From Holothuria scabra (taxonomy: Eukaryota; Echinodermata; Holothuroidea; Aspidochirotida; Holothuriidae): a stretch of DNA of 64,000 nt. Below, piece by piece: positions 1 through 15,037 of the stretch. The translations under genes and the position numbers were made by a program. The stretch lies in the NCBI GenBank assembly GCA_037179385.1, contig CM074184.1, positions 18,308,001 through 18,372,000 of the forward strand, given 5' to 3'. Each line of letters begins with the position of its first letter. The stretch's first letter is position 1. The notes beneath the pieces were generated by a model. It saw only the letters and a list, made by a program, of their open reading frames with translations. It made no database searches and had not been told where the DNA came from.

Positions 1-1554
1 TGAATGACACAGTGTGTGAGGTGACAGTGTAGTCAGGGGCCAGGATCACCGTTTTCCAGTACTTACAAGATGCTTGTTGGATGATACAATGCAATATTGG
101 AATTTTAATAAACTTTCATTTTGCAAACTGCTATTCTCTTTAAATGAACTCCTTTAACATATATTTAATAATTCAATGAACCTCTTTCCCTAACAGTCTT
201 TTCCCTTGCACATAGTATTTGATACTGCCCCCACCATAAAATTTCTGAATAAATGGATTTCATAGATGACAGCTGGCACAGGGCTGTTTTCTATAATCTT
301 GTCACTCATCAAAATAAAAGTAAACGATACTGTATGCACCTATTGTAGTTGTTTTTAAGACCTCTTTTGAACATTGTCATGGAAGAGTTAAATGTTAAGT
401 TTAAAGTTCATTTTAAACATGTACAGTATAAATGCAAATTCATTTACAGTACCTATGTCACCTATGTAAATACCAAGCATGATAAAATACTGTACTGTTT
501 TGTAGCTCCCCAAGTATTGTACACTATTACATTGATACTGTACAGTAAGTACTGTAAATAACCAGATCTACTTGTATTGAGCTGTGATCAATCAGAAATC
601 TCTACAACTCCCTTGTTCAACTGTATTTAATGTCCAGTACCATTCAACAGGAACTGCAATATTATTACTTAAAATCATTATGCCTTAATTTGAGAAAATT
701 TTGAAAATTTTCACCAAAAACATCCAAAATATGTCGGTTTGGAGTTGAATTGCAGAAATGCTACTGTAGGAACAGTGATCATGGGCCATTCTTAATTTCT
801 TTCTTTCAAATATATCATCTGATTAACATCAAAAGTGTACATTTGCTTAGTATTAGGGTTGAGAAAAGTTAAGTGTACAAACTCAACACAGTCGTCTCGT
901 ACATCATATTTTGTCCCATACCTCACAGTTTTTAGTTTGATTACTGAGCATGCATAAATGATGATAAGAAAAATCTTGTTGAATATATATTTTTGTAGAC
1001 TTCCACAAATCAGAACTTTTCAAAATACTTTTTGAAAATAATGTTTACTCTTTCATTGAACTAAAATAATCAGGCAAAACTTGTGACGTACAAGACATCT
1101 ACTTTTGGAATCTGCCTAATTAGCATAATTGATGAGGCAAGCAAAGTGAAGTATTTTCTAAGATTTTTAGAAGGGTGGATGCACTATGTCTCACATAATA
1201 GTTACTCAAATAAATCATGTACAGTAGCTGGCTTCTGGACTACATTTTAAATGTCCTGTACGTCATGCTCCTTTCAATAATTATGCAAATTAGCAGCCTG
1301 CCATTCATTTTGTGTATTATTTTTCCAAAAATTACATTATATCTGAAAACTTCAGTCTTTAAGCTTTACAATGATGCTAAATATGCCTTATTGCAATGAA
1401 ATTTTAAAAATAACTTCATGGGATAGAATAGCTTGTACCTGCCCGATTTCAAAACTGGTGATTGTTTACTCATGATGTGTGTGGAGAAGAGAGCTGATAT
1501 CATACTGTAAACACATTAGGCCTAGATTTTCAGAAAAATTTATAGTTGTTCTTT
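1..1554. other. Non-coding AT-rich stretch, nothing recognised
   Basis: Short open frames here look random. Several CTGTAC/GTACAG words and an AATAAA near 107 occur, without a supported gene. If the GRB2-like gene continues leftward, this is intronic. Confidence 0.4.
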
Positions 1555-1559
1555 GGGGT

Positions 1560-1912
1560 ACCATTTCAGTGTTTTTTGTTGTCCACAAGAAAATTTGGTT
1601 GTCCGAAACATTTTTTGCACCATTACAAAACAGCAACTGTGTATGTACAGTTTTATTGGTCTCAAGGATAAAATGATATGATATTTGAGAGACAAAAACA
1701 CTTACTGTAAAGTCTGGATAGGAAGAAAAAACTGAAAGAGTTGATCAGTCAGCTGCACTTCTTCAATTAGATGAAAGCAAGCTGCTTTATACATACGGTA
1801 ATTCATTGCAAGAGAAAAATGGTCGTCCATGGGACAACCAACTTTCAACTTTTGGTTGTCCCGACGGAATTTTAGTTGTCCCAGACAATCGGACAACCAT
1901 GAAAATCAAGCC
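1560..1912. repeat. GGTTGTCC motif cluster
   Basis: The words GTTGTCC, GGTTGTCC and their complement GGACAACC recur about seven times in both orientations (for example near 1579, 1599, 1832, 1854, 1874 and 1892) and end at a segment reading CAAGCCCTGCC. The spacing is uneven. It looks like a mobile-element end or degenerate motif array; no coding function is supported. Confidence 0.4.
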
Positions 1913-3060
1913 CTGCCATACTGCACAAACATTTCAGTAGTAGTTCTCAACCAAACCATGGTAATAATCAGTACATAAACAGACCTTGTATAGTATTACA
2001 TTGTGCTTTCATTTTTGACAACCTTCAAAAGCTATTTTAGAATACTGTTTAAATCACACAAAAGGCAAACATAGAGGTGTGTTCCTGTACATAAAGTACA
2101 GTATTCTTTCTCCTTTGCTTTTTTTCTTTTTTTTAGCCTTTTTGCTTTTTTTATTTTTTTGGTAATTTGTAATTGTATAGTGTACAGATGATGATGCCCT
2201 CTATTGTTGTTTTTGATCTAGTAAAGTAGTACATGCACAATTGAACTAACTGTAACAAAAAAAAAAAAACACCTTAGGAATGCCATTTCTTGAACCTATA
2301 ATGCTGAAATCATCCTAGTTTTCATTGTGAATCAGGACTAAAATATAATATGTTTGTTTCCTCCAGGAGTTTGGATATCATATTAGGCACAAACACCTTA
2401 AAATTTTCTCATCGCTTCCTCGACAGAAGCTTTCACAATATCTATGATTTTCTACTTTCAGGTGCAAGGTACTTGATTTCCTGCTTTTGAAATCAGGTCA
2501 GCCTGTCACATAATGTAGTTTAACAATGAGTCCGCTGGCATTGAAGCATACAGTACCAGGACGTTTAACAATGAACTAATAATATCACTAATCATAACAT
2601 GCATACAAGAAGTGCACCTTGTATGGAGCCATATGCTAATAGCCTTAATACCTGTACCACTGGAAGATGCCAGAAATATTAAGCATTTTTCTAGTACTGT
2701 ACAGTAAGTAGAGGACATAAAATTACAGACAGTGCCAATAGCCATGGATGTTGGGCCTATGCTACAGTACTATGTCCATCAGAAAATGTCCTACAACTTC
2801 AAAACAAATGAGTTTGCCTTACTAATATTTACAGTATGAGACATTTTCTCTGACATCATGGATTCACTTTGGTTTGTAAACTATGTTGACGGACTTTTGT
2901 ATATAGCAGTCTGTGTGTGTGCTGCATTAGCATTGGAAACATGCCTACTGTAGGTGCCACATGGAGCTAGGGAGAGGTCTTCACCTTAATACAGTATGAC
3001 ATATTCTTATTTTAGTTCAGCTGGGCAAGTGTAGATTCATTTATTGGAAATCACTCACTG
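1913..3060. other. Non-coding stretch, nothing recognised
   Basis: Poly-T/poly-A runs at 2120-2160 and 2255-2270. No convincing exon on either strand. Confidence 0.35.
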
Positions 3061-3091
3061 TTACGTATGGGAAAGTGCAAGCTGTCGGATT

Positions 3092-3132
3092 TCACGGGAA
3101 CGATCGTTCCCGGTCGCGTGTCGCTCCCGTGA
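3092..3132. repeat. Perfect 18-bp palindrome within a larger inverted repeat
   Basis: CGGGAACGATCGTTCCCG (3095-3112) is fully self-complementary. It is followed by an outer TCCCGTGA (3125-3132) that pairs with TCACGGGA at its left edge, so two alternative hairpins share the left arm. The GC content is higher than the surroundings. Confidence 0.6.
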
Positions 3133-3139
3133 CAATGAA

Positions 3140-5200
3140 ATCACGGAACCGAAAAATCGGTTACCACAAAAAAAATCCCAACTCCAAACATTTCATCTTG
3201 AAATGTCTGAATTGGGAAATTACCTGACATGTGTATCTTTTCAACTTTTATGAGTTTTTACACAACTAAGATTTTTCACAAATGAAGATGGAGGCCTAGA
3301 TCAATCCTGATAAATTTTTTTGTTGTGCGATGCGAAGCACTACGCAAGGCCTAAACTGGACTATCTTACCTGCAGTGCACAGACCAGCGCAACTGTACGT
3401 AGCGAACAAACTAATGTAACGTTACTAATTTCAATCCCCATTCATATCTATGTACATCCCTTCGATCTTGCACAGTGTGAACAGCATACCTTCACGTAAC
3501 CAAAAACCTGTGACAAAAAATGTTTTGCAACACAAAATGTCACTGCGGATTTATCTGTAGTCATTTTGGTATGTACTGCTACGCTAGCATAACAAAAGCC
3601 GATACGGCGGTACTGGTGAGTGACTTGGGGATAATCAAATCACATACCTCAAAATGTGCTGTCTTTCTTTCTTAATAATCATGAGACTGGCATTTTCCGT
3701 TTTATCACGAAATTTTATCTTGATTCGGCTGACATATTGTCTAGCGTTAGGGGAAGAAACTGTTACCTAAAACAAGGAAGATAGGTAAATGGGATCGAAT
3801 ACAAAGGAACTCTTCATTGCAAAGAAGTGTTGTATTTTTGGCAGTTTGAAGTATGCTCTTTGGTTGGTACTGTGATGATACTGGGAATTTCCCCGATTCA
3901 CGCAGCCATGAGCTTAGCTAGCTAGCTAGCAATGCAAACACGTTAAGTTTTACGGGGCATTGGCAGGCAGCAGCATCATGCATAGTCTTTACGTTATACC
4001 AGTTATACGTACGTATACGATTAGGGTCCCAAAGCCAACTTTACATAAACCATGGAACCAGCATCCAAAAGATTAAAAAATCTGGGTCTGTTCAGATTAA
4101 AACTCAAAAAGTGGTCATTTTCAGAAGCTTACAGTACCTACACAAGTGTATACATGTAGGCCTAGCCAAGGCCTAAAGAGAGAAGTATTAAAGGTCATAG
4201 CCACAGATATTCCCAAAAAATATCTCAACTTTCCCTTTTTCACTATTAAAATTCGATAAAATTTCATTTCAAGCATAGTCAAATTCCGGAAATTTTCATG
4301 TGGGAGTCTTTTGTGTATGAGTGACTTATCCTAACACACTATTCCATATGCAAATTGAAGCCTATACCGAGAAAATTTTGCCGATTTTCAGTAAGTTGCT
4401 TCTCCTTTTTGGATCGTAACTTTGAAGGATTTTGATAATTTAAGGGGTGAATTGCCATCATTATAGATGGTAAAATGTTTGTGTATCTCTTTAATAAATA
4501 CAAGTATTCCTTTGACATGGTTTTGGTCTTTTGGAGAATAATTATGGTCCATCCTAATTCCTATGGGCCTAGGCTAGGCTAGCTCAAAAGTTACATGTAT
4601 TTTGAGCTGGATAACTTTTTGCAGAATTCCGATGAGAATCGCCAGAATTCCATTTCTGGGGGGGGGGGGCGAGTGGGGGGTTTAGATGTAATGATGGTAT
4701 CTACATGCATGCATATCCAGTGCTTCAACTGAGTTTAAGTAGAAGTCATCTAACTGGTTGGCAATGATGAACAGGCCGATTTATTCAGTTAATCCAATGC
4801 AGGGGAGTGATCGAGGGTGATTGAGAAGTGTCTGTCAGCACAAGAGGCCTGCTATGTTATTTTTCTTGAAAAATAAACTACACAATGAAGAACGCTGCAA
4901 AACTGAATTTCTTTCGATACACAAAACAGTGCTTTGGTTTATTCAATTTTTCAAGTGTGACAATTATGAAGGTTAACAAGGTTAGGCGATGGTTCATAGA
5001 AAAATTGCAAACCTGTTCTTGATCAGCATCACTACGTGCACTTCTTAAATTTTATATAAATGTAATTGCAGGTGTTCAGTAACTGCAGCTTCATTTTAAC
5101 ACAAAAGTTTTGATTCACAGACTTAGGCATTTGAAAATTGTTAGTACCCAGAGTAGCTTGAGAGTGGAAAATTTCCAAACGAACACCCAACCCTTAAGCC
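3140..5200. other. Non-coding stretch
   Basis: Contains a GCTAGCTAGCTAGC run near 3915 and a G-run at 4661-4680. No exon supported. Confidence 0.35.
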
Positions 5201-5227
5201 CCTGTAAAAGACCAGCTTCACTTTCGA

Positions 5228-5360
5228 TATGCCCAGAATGGGTCCCCATGATTTTTTAGCAGAACCCGAAAAGTGGGTTACCATGGGTTACCATGGTGAA
5301 AAATGATGGAACCCACAAATGGGTTCCCATGATTTTTGAAATCCAACAGCCTGAAAGTGG
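5228..5360. repeat. Inverted GGGTTCCCATG-type motif cluster
   Basis: Two direct copies of TGGGTYCCCATGATTTTT (about 5239 and 5322) flank inverted GGGTTACCATGG words, and ACTTTC segments lie at both outer sides. Probably a small degenerate MITE; no target duplication was found. Confidence 0.35.
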
Positions 5361-6780
5361 CTCTGTGTGTGCACCTCAGTCGTGACTTACAGTATACTGT
5401 AGTTACCGATGTATACTTTAGAGCTCGGAGTCTATTATTTCTCCAAGCTTTATAGTAAAAAATATGCCCAAAATAGAAAATGAAGTAAGGTGGCATCCTT
5501 TCCCTAACTGCACGTGGTATCTGCCAAGCTGACTGCTTACAAAGTTCTGAGTTACAGCTCTTTTTAAAAGCATCCCTTCAAAGTTGCCTGAAAGGAGTTT
5601 TTTACAGTGCCACATCCACAATGGAAACAGCAAGATACAGGGCATGGTTTTATTTTATCGCTACAGACAAATTACAGCAATATCAGTGTTGTTTGTGGGG
5701 ATCACTTTGGTGAGCTGCTTCAATAGTGACTGTATGTAGGGGTACAGTAGGCCTAAGTTAGGCCTACTATATACACTAGTAAGAAGGTACTACGATTAGC
5801 GCTTACGAAGTTATGGTGCACTGTTCCAACTATCTTCCTTTACGAAAATCCACCCCTATGGCAATCTAATCTAGTACGTGCTGTGAGGTATGCAGCTCAT
5901 GAGAGTGGAAAAGAAACATTACAAATATGCTACATCACACTTCATTTGAAACAACAGCAACACTGCACAAAAGCTAACGTTTTTGTTTAGCTTTAGGCCT
6001 AGCCTAGCCTTAATGTTTTGTACGCACACTCGAACTCTGCTGTATGAGTAATTGCCAATCTGCCTAGAATGGATCACTTAGAAAATGTGAATCCATGACG
6101 TAATGGCCTCATTGAACAACTCAGAAAAAAAGTTTTCTTTTAGTTTTCTCCAAGGTCAAAACATTATGAACCTAATGCTGCTGCCAGGACCTTGTTTCAC
6201 AATATTTTTAACATCCTGAAATAGTTTTCATAAACTTTTGGACTGTTCTTTTAAAGAAGGAAGATCAGTCTAAGCTACATATCAGTTGAAACTTGCAGAA
6301 CCCTAAAATAAAGCTCACAAACTTTAAGCTATTCACCCTATATTCACAGTCTCCCCTACGCCAAGAAAATTTAAACGTATTAATATTACTGAGAATATCA
6401 TAGAATGATTCAGAAGTACGATGCAGGCTTACTGTATTGTACTGCATTTGTGTAATCTCAATCAACAAAAAAATACATGCATAAATAACCTTGGTTTAAA
6501 AAGGTTGAAATTTTAAAGGAAGTGTTGCAGTCTAAAAGACTGAGTAATTTCCAGCCAATGTAATGAAATAAATAAATAAATACATTTCCTATACGTATAT
6601 ATAACAGCTTCCTACTATTAAAAGGACATCAACACAACCAATCATTATACTGTGGATACTCAACTCGGTTCAAAAATTTAATTTTGAACCAGAAAGCCAA
6701 ATGGCTTAGTGATTCCTTGCCATCAAATACCTTACCTGCTTTCAAATTGACAGTGCTTGATAGATTTTTCTTTACATTTA
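5361..6780. other. Non-coding stretch, nothing recognised
   Basis: AT-rich, with a short AAATAAATAAATAA run near 6566. No exon supported. Confidence 0.35.
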
Positions 6781-6789
6781 ACGCACAGA

Positions 6790-7720
6790 ATTTTCGCAAT
6801 TTTACCGCTGGTGACCTCAAATGACCTTTGACCTCTACCAAAAACAATAGGCTTCTTTCTCTCAACATGACAAATCTATATACCAAATATAAAGGGTATC
6901 GGTCACTCCTACCTGAAGATACCATGTTTACAAGCCATTTTCGCTGTTTTCGCAATTTTACCGCTGGTGACCTCAAATGACCTTTGACCTCTACCAAAAA
7001 CAATAGGATTCTTCCTCTCAACATGACAAATCTATATACCAAGATTGACAATTGTCGGCAATCCTATCTAAAGATATCACGATTACAAGCCATTTTCCGC
7101 GTTTTCGCAATTTTAGCGCTGGTGACCTCAAATGACCTTTGACCTCTACCAAAAACAATAGGGCTCTTCCTCTCAACATAACAAGCCTATATACCAAGTA
7201 TGAGAAGTGTCAGTCACTCCTACCTGAAGATATCGTGTTTACAAGCCATTTTCGAAGTTTTCGCAGTTTTACTGCTAGTGACCTCAAATGACCTTTGACC
7301 TCAACCACAAACAATAGGGTTCTTCCTCTCAACATGATAAATCTATACACCAAGTATGAAAATTGTTGGGCAATCCTACCTGAAGATATCGTGTTTACAA
7401 GCCATTTTCTGCGTTTTTGCAATTTTACCGCTGGTGATCTTAAATGACCTTTGACCTCTACCAAAAACAATAGGGTTCTTCTTCTTAACATGACAAATCT
7501 ATATACCAAGTATGAAAAGTGTCTGTCACTCATATCTGAAGATATCGTGTTTACAAGCTATTTTTGAAGTTGTCGCAATTTTACCGCTGTTGACCTCAAA
7601 TGACCTTTGACCTCTACTAAAAACAATAGGGTTCTTCCTCTCAACATGATAAATCTATATATCAAATATGAAAAGTGTCGGACATTCCGATCTTAAGATA
7701 TCGTGTTTACAAGCAAGTGT
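6790..7720. repeat. Six-copy 156-bp tandem repeat carrying DR1 nuclear-receptor motifs
   Basis: The block TTTTCGCAATTTTACCGCTGG, then a TGACCT-rich core, then a CTCAACATGACAAATCTATATACC segment, recurs six times. The core TGACCTTTGACCT starts at 6822, 6978, 7133, 7289, 7445 and 7601, so the period is 155-156 bp. Each core is a perfect DR1 (AGGTCA-A-AGGTCA on the minus strand); most copies have a further TGACCT four bases upstream. The minus-strand open frames across the array arise from the repeat and do not look like a real gene. Units differ by scattered substitutions. Confidence 0.9.
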
Positions 7721-7800
7721 CACAAACACACACACACACATACACACACACACGACATTACCATCGCATAGATTCCTTGCCTGCCTACGGCAAGGAATCA
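7721..7800. repeat. CA microsatellite and terminal hairpin of the 156-bp repeat family
   Basis: After the last unit come (CA)n interrupted by TA and then an 11-bp perfect stem, GATTCCTTGCC / GGCAAGGAATC (7771-7799), with a 7-nt loop. The same order (core, CA run, CCTTGC hairpin) is seen at 24080-24315 and, on the other strand, at 23040-23280. Confidence 0.7.
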
Positions 7801-9590
7801 ACAAATCTATGCATACTCTTTCAAACTTCATCAACAGTAAATTACTGTATTGCATGACAATGCCTAAAACATTGAAAGACTTGAGCAATCAACAATTACA
7901 GTATCTCCCACTTACAGTATTTGGTCAAACTCACCACCATTTGTTGACCAATTAATGAGTAATTAAACTCAGTTGCCAATAATGTGGCTTCATTTTAAAT
8001 AACAACAGGGCCTGACACCCCCCATCTCCTCTCTGCTCTCCTTAGTTTGTGAGGAGTACTGAACACTGTCATAAGACAGGACAGTATGCAGGCAAACCTG
8101 CACATCAACCAAAAAGGGGTCGAGTATGCTGTTGTCACTGTCACCATAACCTTTACGAAACAAAGAAGGAAATCTGTTTGACACAATTTAAGGAAGTATT
8201 GCAACTGGTGATGACTCAAGCATGTACTGTACCTTTCTACATATTTTTGTTCATGTATGTAATGTACAGAAATATCAGTTGGGAATCAATAGGTACTGTA
8301 ATCTATGAGCCACCAAGTTCTGGAAGCCATGCAAATGATTCCTGTGAATTCTTGGCTTTTCCTTTTGTTTTATGAACAGTAGAAGCTTTCAGAGTAATAG
8401 AGTTTTAGAACTAAATGACTCAAACACCAAAGTATATAACATGTGTTCAAATATTACAGCACTGTGTCAACTGGGATGGAACAAATTGTGACTTAAAGGC
8501 ATGCTTGGATAATTGCAAAGAGAAGGGATGACTGCCTTTCATTAATATTAAATGAAAACAGCGGCTTAATTGAGTTTCATTTCTGAAACAGCCAAATTTT
8601 GAAAATTGTCTACAACATAATTATGCTGTTGTTGCCACAAAATATTCTTTCAGATTCACTTTAAGAAAGTTTGCAATGAATTATTTATCACTACAGACAG
8701 ATTTATACAGAGTTACAGTGTGCAACTCTTTACAAAGTTTCCTATAGGACTCTGGACAGTGTTCATAAACTACTGTACTATTTTATACAGTATTAACAGA
8801 TATCAGAAATGACAGCACAGAAGATGTTCTGTGGCTTCACCGCTTCATACAACCTATTCTAGATGTTTCTAAAAATTACCAGTACGTTTTTTCTTCATTT
8901 TTTTTCTTTTTTTCTTTTATTAACACTCACTGTATGTTCACCATATAACAGCACAGGCCACACAGCATTCTTCATAGACTGGGGCAGATACCATTCTTCA
9001 TGGTGTGTGAAAAGAAGCTGCTGGTGATTTCTAGGATTACCCCATTTAAGTAAATGCCCGGAATAATTTCTCCGGCATATCCTTAACCAGAATGGCAAAT
9101 TGATGCATTCGGTGATCTTGAATGTTATACAAAAGTGTACCTTCAATATTCCTAGGTCAAAGGTTATATTAACATGTTGGAAAAATAGTGCTTATATTTC
9201 ATTCTGGAAGTGCTTGTGAAATTTTCTTTTTTGACCTTTTAATGATCCAATAACAATTTTGCATCAGGAAAAATTTGCTTTTATACCTCTGGTGACCTCA
9301 AATGACAATTTTCATATTTTTGGAAGATATCAAGTTTGAGAACTGTCAGTTTCCCTTCTTAAGATATGATGGTATTTTAATTATCAAATGTCCAAGACAC
9401 ATATGATGGAGATGATACATGAACACATAAATTAAAAGCAGCCAGAGTATAGAAAAGCAATCCAGTGACCCACAGCTGAAAAAAAAAAGAAAAAAGGAAA
9501 AAAAAAGGTCAAAGGCACTGCTAGATTAAGCCAAAAAATTTAGAAATTAAATTGTAAATCTTGAACAAACCAAACCACACAGGCCTACAT
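7801..9590. other. Non-coding stretch with a faint copy of the 156-bp repeat core
   Basis: A diverged GGTGACCTCAAATGAC segment lies near 9291. A minus-strand open frame at 8935-9146 ends at a gtgagt-like donor but has no acceptor and no family I recognise. Otherwise nothing seen. Confidence 0.35.
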
Positions 9591-9595
9591 GCATG

Positions 9596-10248
9596 TGTAG
9601 CACTTCGGACACACATTCCAAGTGCCCATACAAACTTATATTCATACATAAACATTAGCTACCGAGAGCAGCCTCATGACGTCAGGACTACTGACCAACC
9701 ACATCAGCTGCATCGAGTTCAATGGAGAGTCCAACACGCCAGACAGCATGCTCTCCCCAGAACCCCTCTAGCTCTTGCGCACTCAACATCTACTTCTAGT
9801 GCTACTACTACTCTAGCCAACCACAACCTAAGGACGCTGAAGTAAGCCATCATCTTCGCTGTAACGAGCTACCTTCGTGGATATTTTTACTTAGCCAACT
9901 AGGCCATTTTTACTAGAAGTCAACTACTTGAAATCTCGGAGCTAATACCATCAACTACTTGTGTCCGTTTCGAAGCACGTAAAAAGCACCCTATTCGTTC
10001 CACCAACACGGACAGTCTCATGTGATGGGCAGCAGCTGGCAGTTTGACATGTATTACTTTACTTGGGACTGTAGTGTTGAGTGGAGCCATAGTGCCGCTT
10101 TTGCAACAGCCAAGATTCGTTCGCGAGGACACGAGGTTCCATGGTGACACCATATTGTTTCAACGGTAATGACAGGGCTGCACAGAACACAGCAACCTGA
10201 GGTGAGACTACCCAACTTTATTTGTTATCTCCAACACCTCCACAAAAC
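9596..10248 (+). repeat. Left LTR (full length, about 653 bp)
   Basis: Shares its first 85 bases and last 100 bases with the right LTR. It keeps a middle section (9681-10148) that the right LTR lacks. A consensus CRE, TGACGTCA, sits at 9677-9684. Confidence 0.75.
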
Positions 10249-10264
10249 TGGTGACCCCGACGGT

Positions 10265-11248
10265 TTTCGCACATACACATGGACATCGTCGGACCCTTAC
10301 CTCCATCAAATAATTGTTCATATGTTGTAGACAGATTTACTCGTTGGCCGGAAGCTATTCCAATTCCGGATACCACAGCTGAAAGGGTTGCCAAAGCTTT
10401 CATCAGCCATTAGGTTTCAATGTTTGGTGTACCTACTAATATCACCAATGATAGAGGTACTCAATTTTTAGTCTGCTTTATCTCGTAATCTAAACAACTT
10501 ATTAGGGTGCAAGAGATTGCGAACAACTTCGTATCATCCTATGGCAAATGGATTGGTAGAGCCATTCCATTGCCAGTTAAAAGGTTCACTTAAAGCCCAT
10601 GCTGAATCACATGCTTGGACTGAAGCTTTACCTTTAGTTCTATTACAGTATGAATCTGCTCAGCATACAAAGCTGACATCAAATGTAGTTCAGCGGAGAT
10701 GGTTTTTGGTACCACCTTAGTTTTACCAGCGGAATTTATAGAACCATCGATAATCTGTTGTACCAGATGGTGGCTATGTTGATAGATTAAGATCGCACAT
10801 GTCTCAGTTACATCCCGCTATTACCAGACCTGCATCATGCTCTACTCACATACCTAAGGACTTAAGTACTTGTTCTCATGTATGGTTACGTAGTGATGGT
10901 GTTAAGAAACCTTTACAGGCACCATATTCAGGCCCTTATCACGTCCTTGACAGACAGGACAAGTATTTCACTATTAATATTAATGGACGTAAAAATACTG
11001 TCAGCATAGATAGACTTAAGGTAGCTTATTGTGAGGATTCACCTAAGCTAGTTGATAGTTCACCACCAACTCCTCAACAACCACCTGCTACCTATCCACC
11101 GCCTAAACCTACAACCCCTACTACACTTAAGCAACCGACCTCTAAATCTATACTCCAATCTTTGCCTGATAGATCTAGTACTACCACAACAAGATCAGGC
11201 AGAAAGGTATATTGGCCGAAACGTTATCTACAAGTTGTCCACATTTAG
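10265..11248 (+). pseudogene. Ty3/gypsy integrase fragment, broken
   Basis: The frame from about 10265 reads HIHMDIVGPLPPS, the start of the integrase core, with the first catalytic Asp at 10282-10284 and the second at 10450-10452 (TNDRGTQF). The Glu (VEPFH) is at 10559-10561. The D-E spacing fits a DDE integrase with 35 intervening residues, but the reading frame shifts between them. An in-frame TAG at 10411-10413 stands where a Trp codon is usual before VSMFGVP. A further shift near 10690 separates the core from the C-terminal module (10799-11248), which has GPYHVLDRQ and SIDRLK, the GPY/F domain. Several independent lesions mean it cannot encode a working integrase. Confidence 0.85.
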
Positions 11249-11313
11249 TTTTATTTTAGTTACTGTTATTATCAATGACTTCTATTACTTAACAGTCATC
11301 CAGGGGGGACTAC

Positions 11314-11500
11314 TGTAGCACTTGGGAATACACATTCCAAGTGCACCATATAAACTTATATTCATACATAAACATTAGCTACCGAGAGCAGCCTCATGAC
11401 ATCATATTGTTTCAACAGTATTGACGGGGCTGCACAGAACACAGCAACCTGAGGTGAGAATTCCCAACTTTATTTGTTACCTCCAACACCTCCACAAAAC
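11314..11500 (+). repeat. Right LTR (187 bp, internally deleted)
   Basis: Matches both ends of the left LTR but lacks 468 bp (left-LTR 9681-10148). The junction falls at TGAC, present at both edges of the missing piece, so a microhomology-mediated deletion is likely. Confidence 0.75.
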
Positions 11501-14959
<3,459 letters not shown>

Positions 14960-15037
14960 CTTCACGATGTCACCTTTGCGAAATGCAAGTTCATCCTCTT
15001 GACTGGGAGTAAAATCAAATTTTGCTACATATTCCAT
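14960..15037 (-). CDS. grb2: GRB2/drk-like adaptor, coding exon 1 (start of N-terminal SH3 domain)
   Basis: This exon encodes 26 residues, from the start ATG at 15037-15035 to a phase-0 donor (AAG|gtaatg). It begins MEYVAKFDF, the ALYDY-like strand that opens an SH3 domain, and goes on through EDELAFRKGDIVK, matching the RT-loop and GDI segment of GRB2. From memory of the family, the first coding exon of vertebrate GRB2 also encodes 26 residues ending GDILK, so the splice position appears conserved. The continuation ([15 protein letters not shown]) is the next exon at 11934. GRB2/drk/Sem-5 is a cytoplasmic SH3-SH2-SH3 adaptor linking phosphotyrosine receptors to Sos and Ras; its N-terminal SH3 binds proline-rich Sos. 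GRAP is a close alternative, but the NWYKAEL and PKNYIE segments and deep conservation favour GRB2. A 5' UTR exon could not be placed. Confidence 0.85.

Larger units (their letters stand above)
9596..11500 (+). mobile_element. Internally deleted Ty3/gypsy-type LTR retrotransposon
   Basis: Both ends carry the same LTR starting TGTAGCACTT (9596 and 11314) and ending near CCACAAAAC (10248 and 11500). A primer-binding-like TGGTGACCCCGACG follows the left LTR at 10249, and a purine-rich CAGGGGGGACTAC precedes the right LTR. The interior is only about 1 kb and encodes just integrase; gag, protease, reverse transcriptase and RNase H are gone. CATG flanks both sides as a possible 4-bp target duplication. 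The element is antisense in intron 2 of the GRB2-like gene. Confidence 0.85.

Noticed and set aside
1..120. AATAAA near 107 as a gene 3' end
   Set aside because: No coding sequence or exon upstream in the window to support it.
6629..7533. Minus-strand open frames of 140 and 107 codons with an LVYRFVMLRGR repeat
   Set aside because: They are produced by the 156-bp tandem repeat, whose period is nearly divisible by three; the frame breaks between units and solo copies elsewhere do not keep it.
8935..9146. Minus-strand open frame followed by a gtgagt donor, considered as a GRB2 SH2 exon
   Set aside because: The peptide has no FLVR-type or SH2 motif, no acceptor precedes it, and a second frame is equally open.
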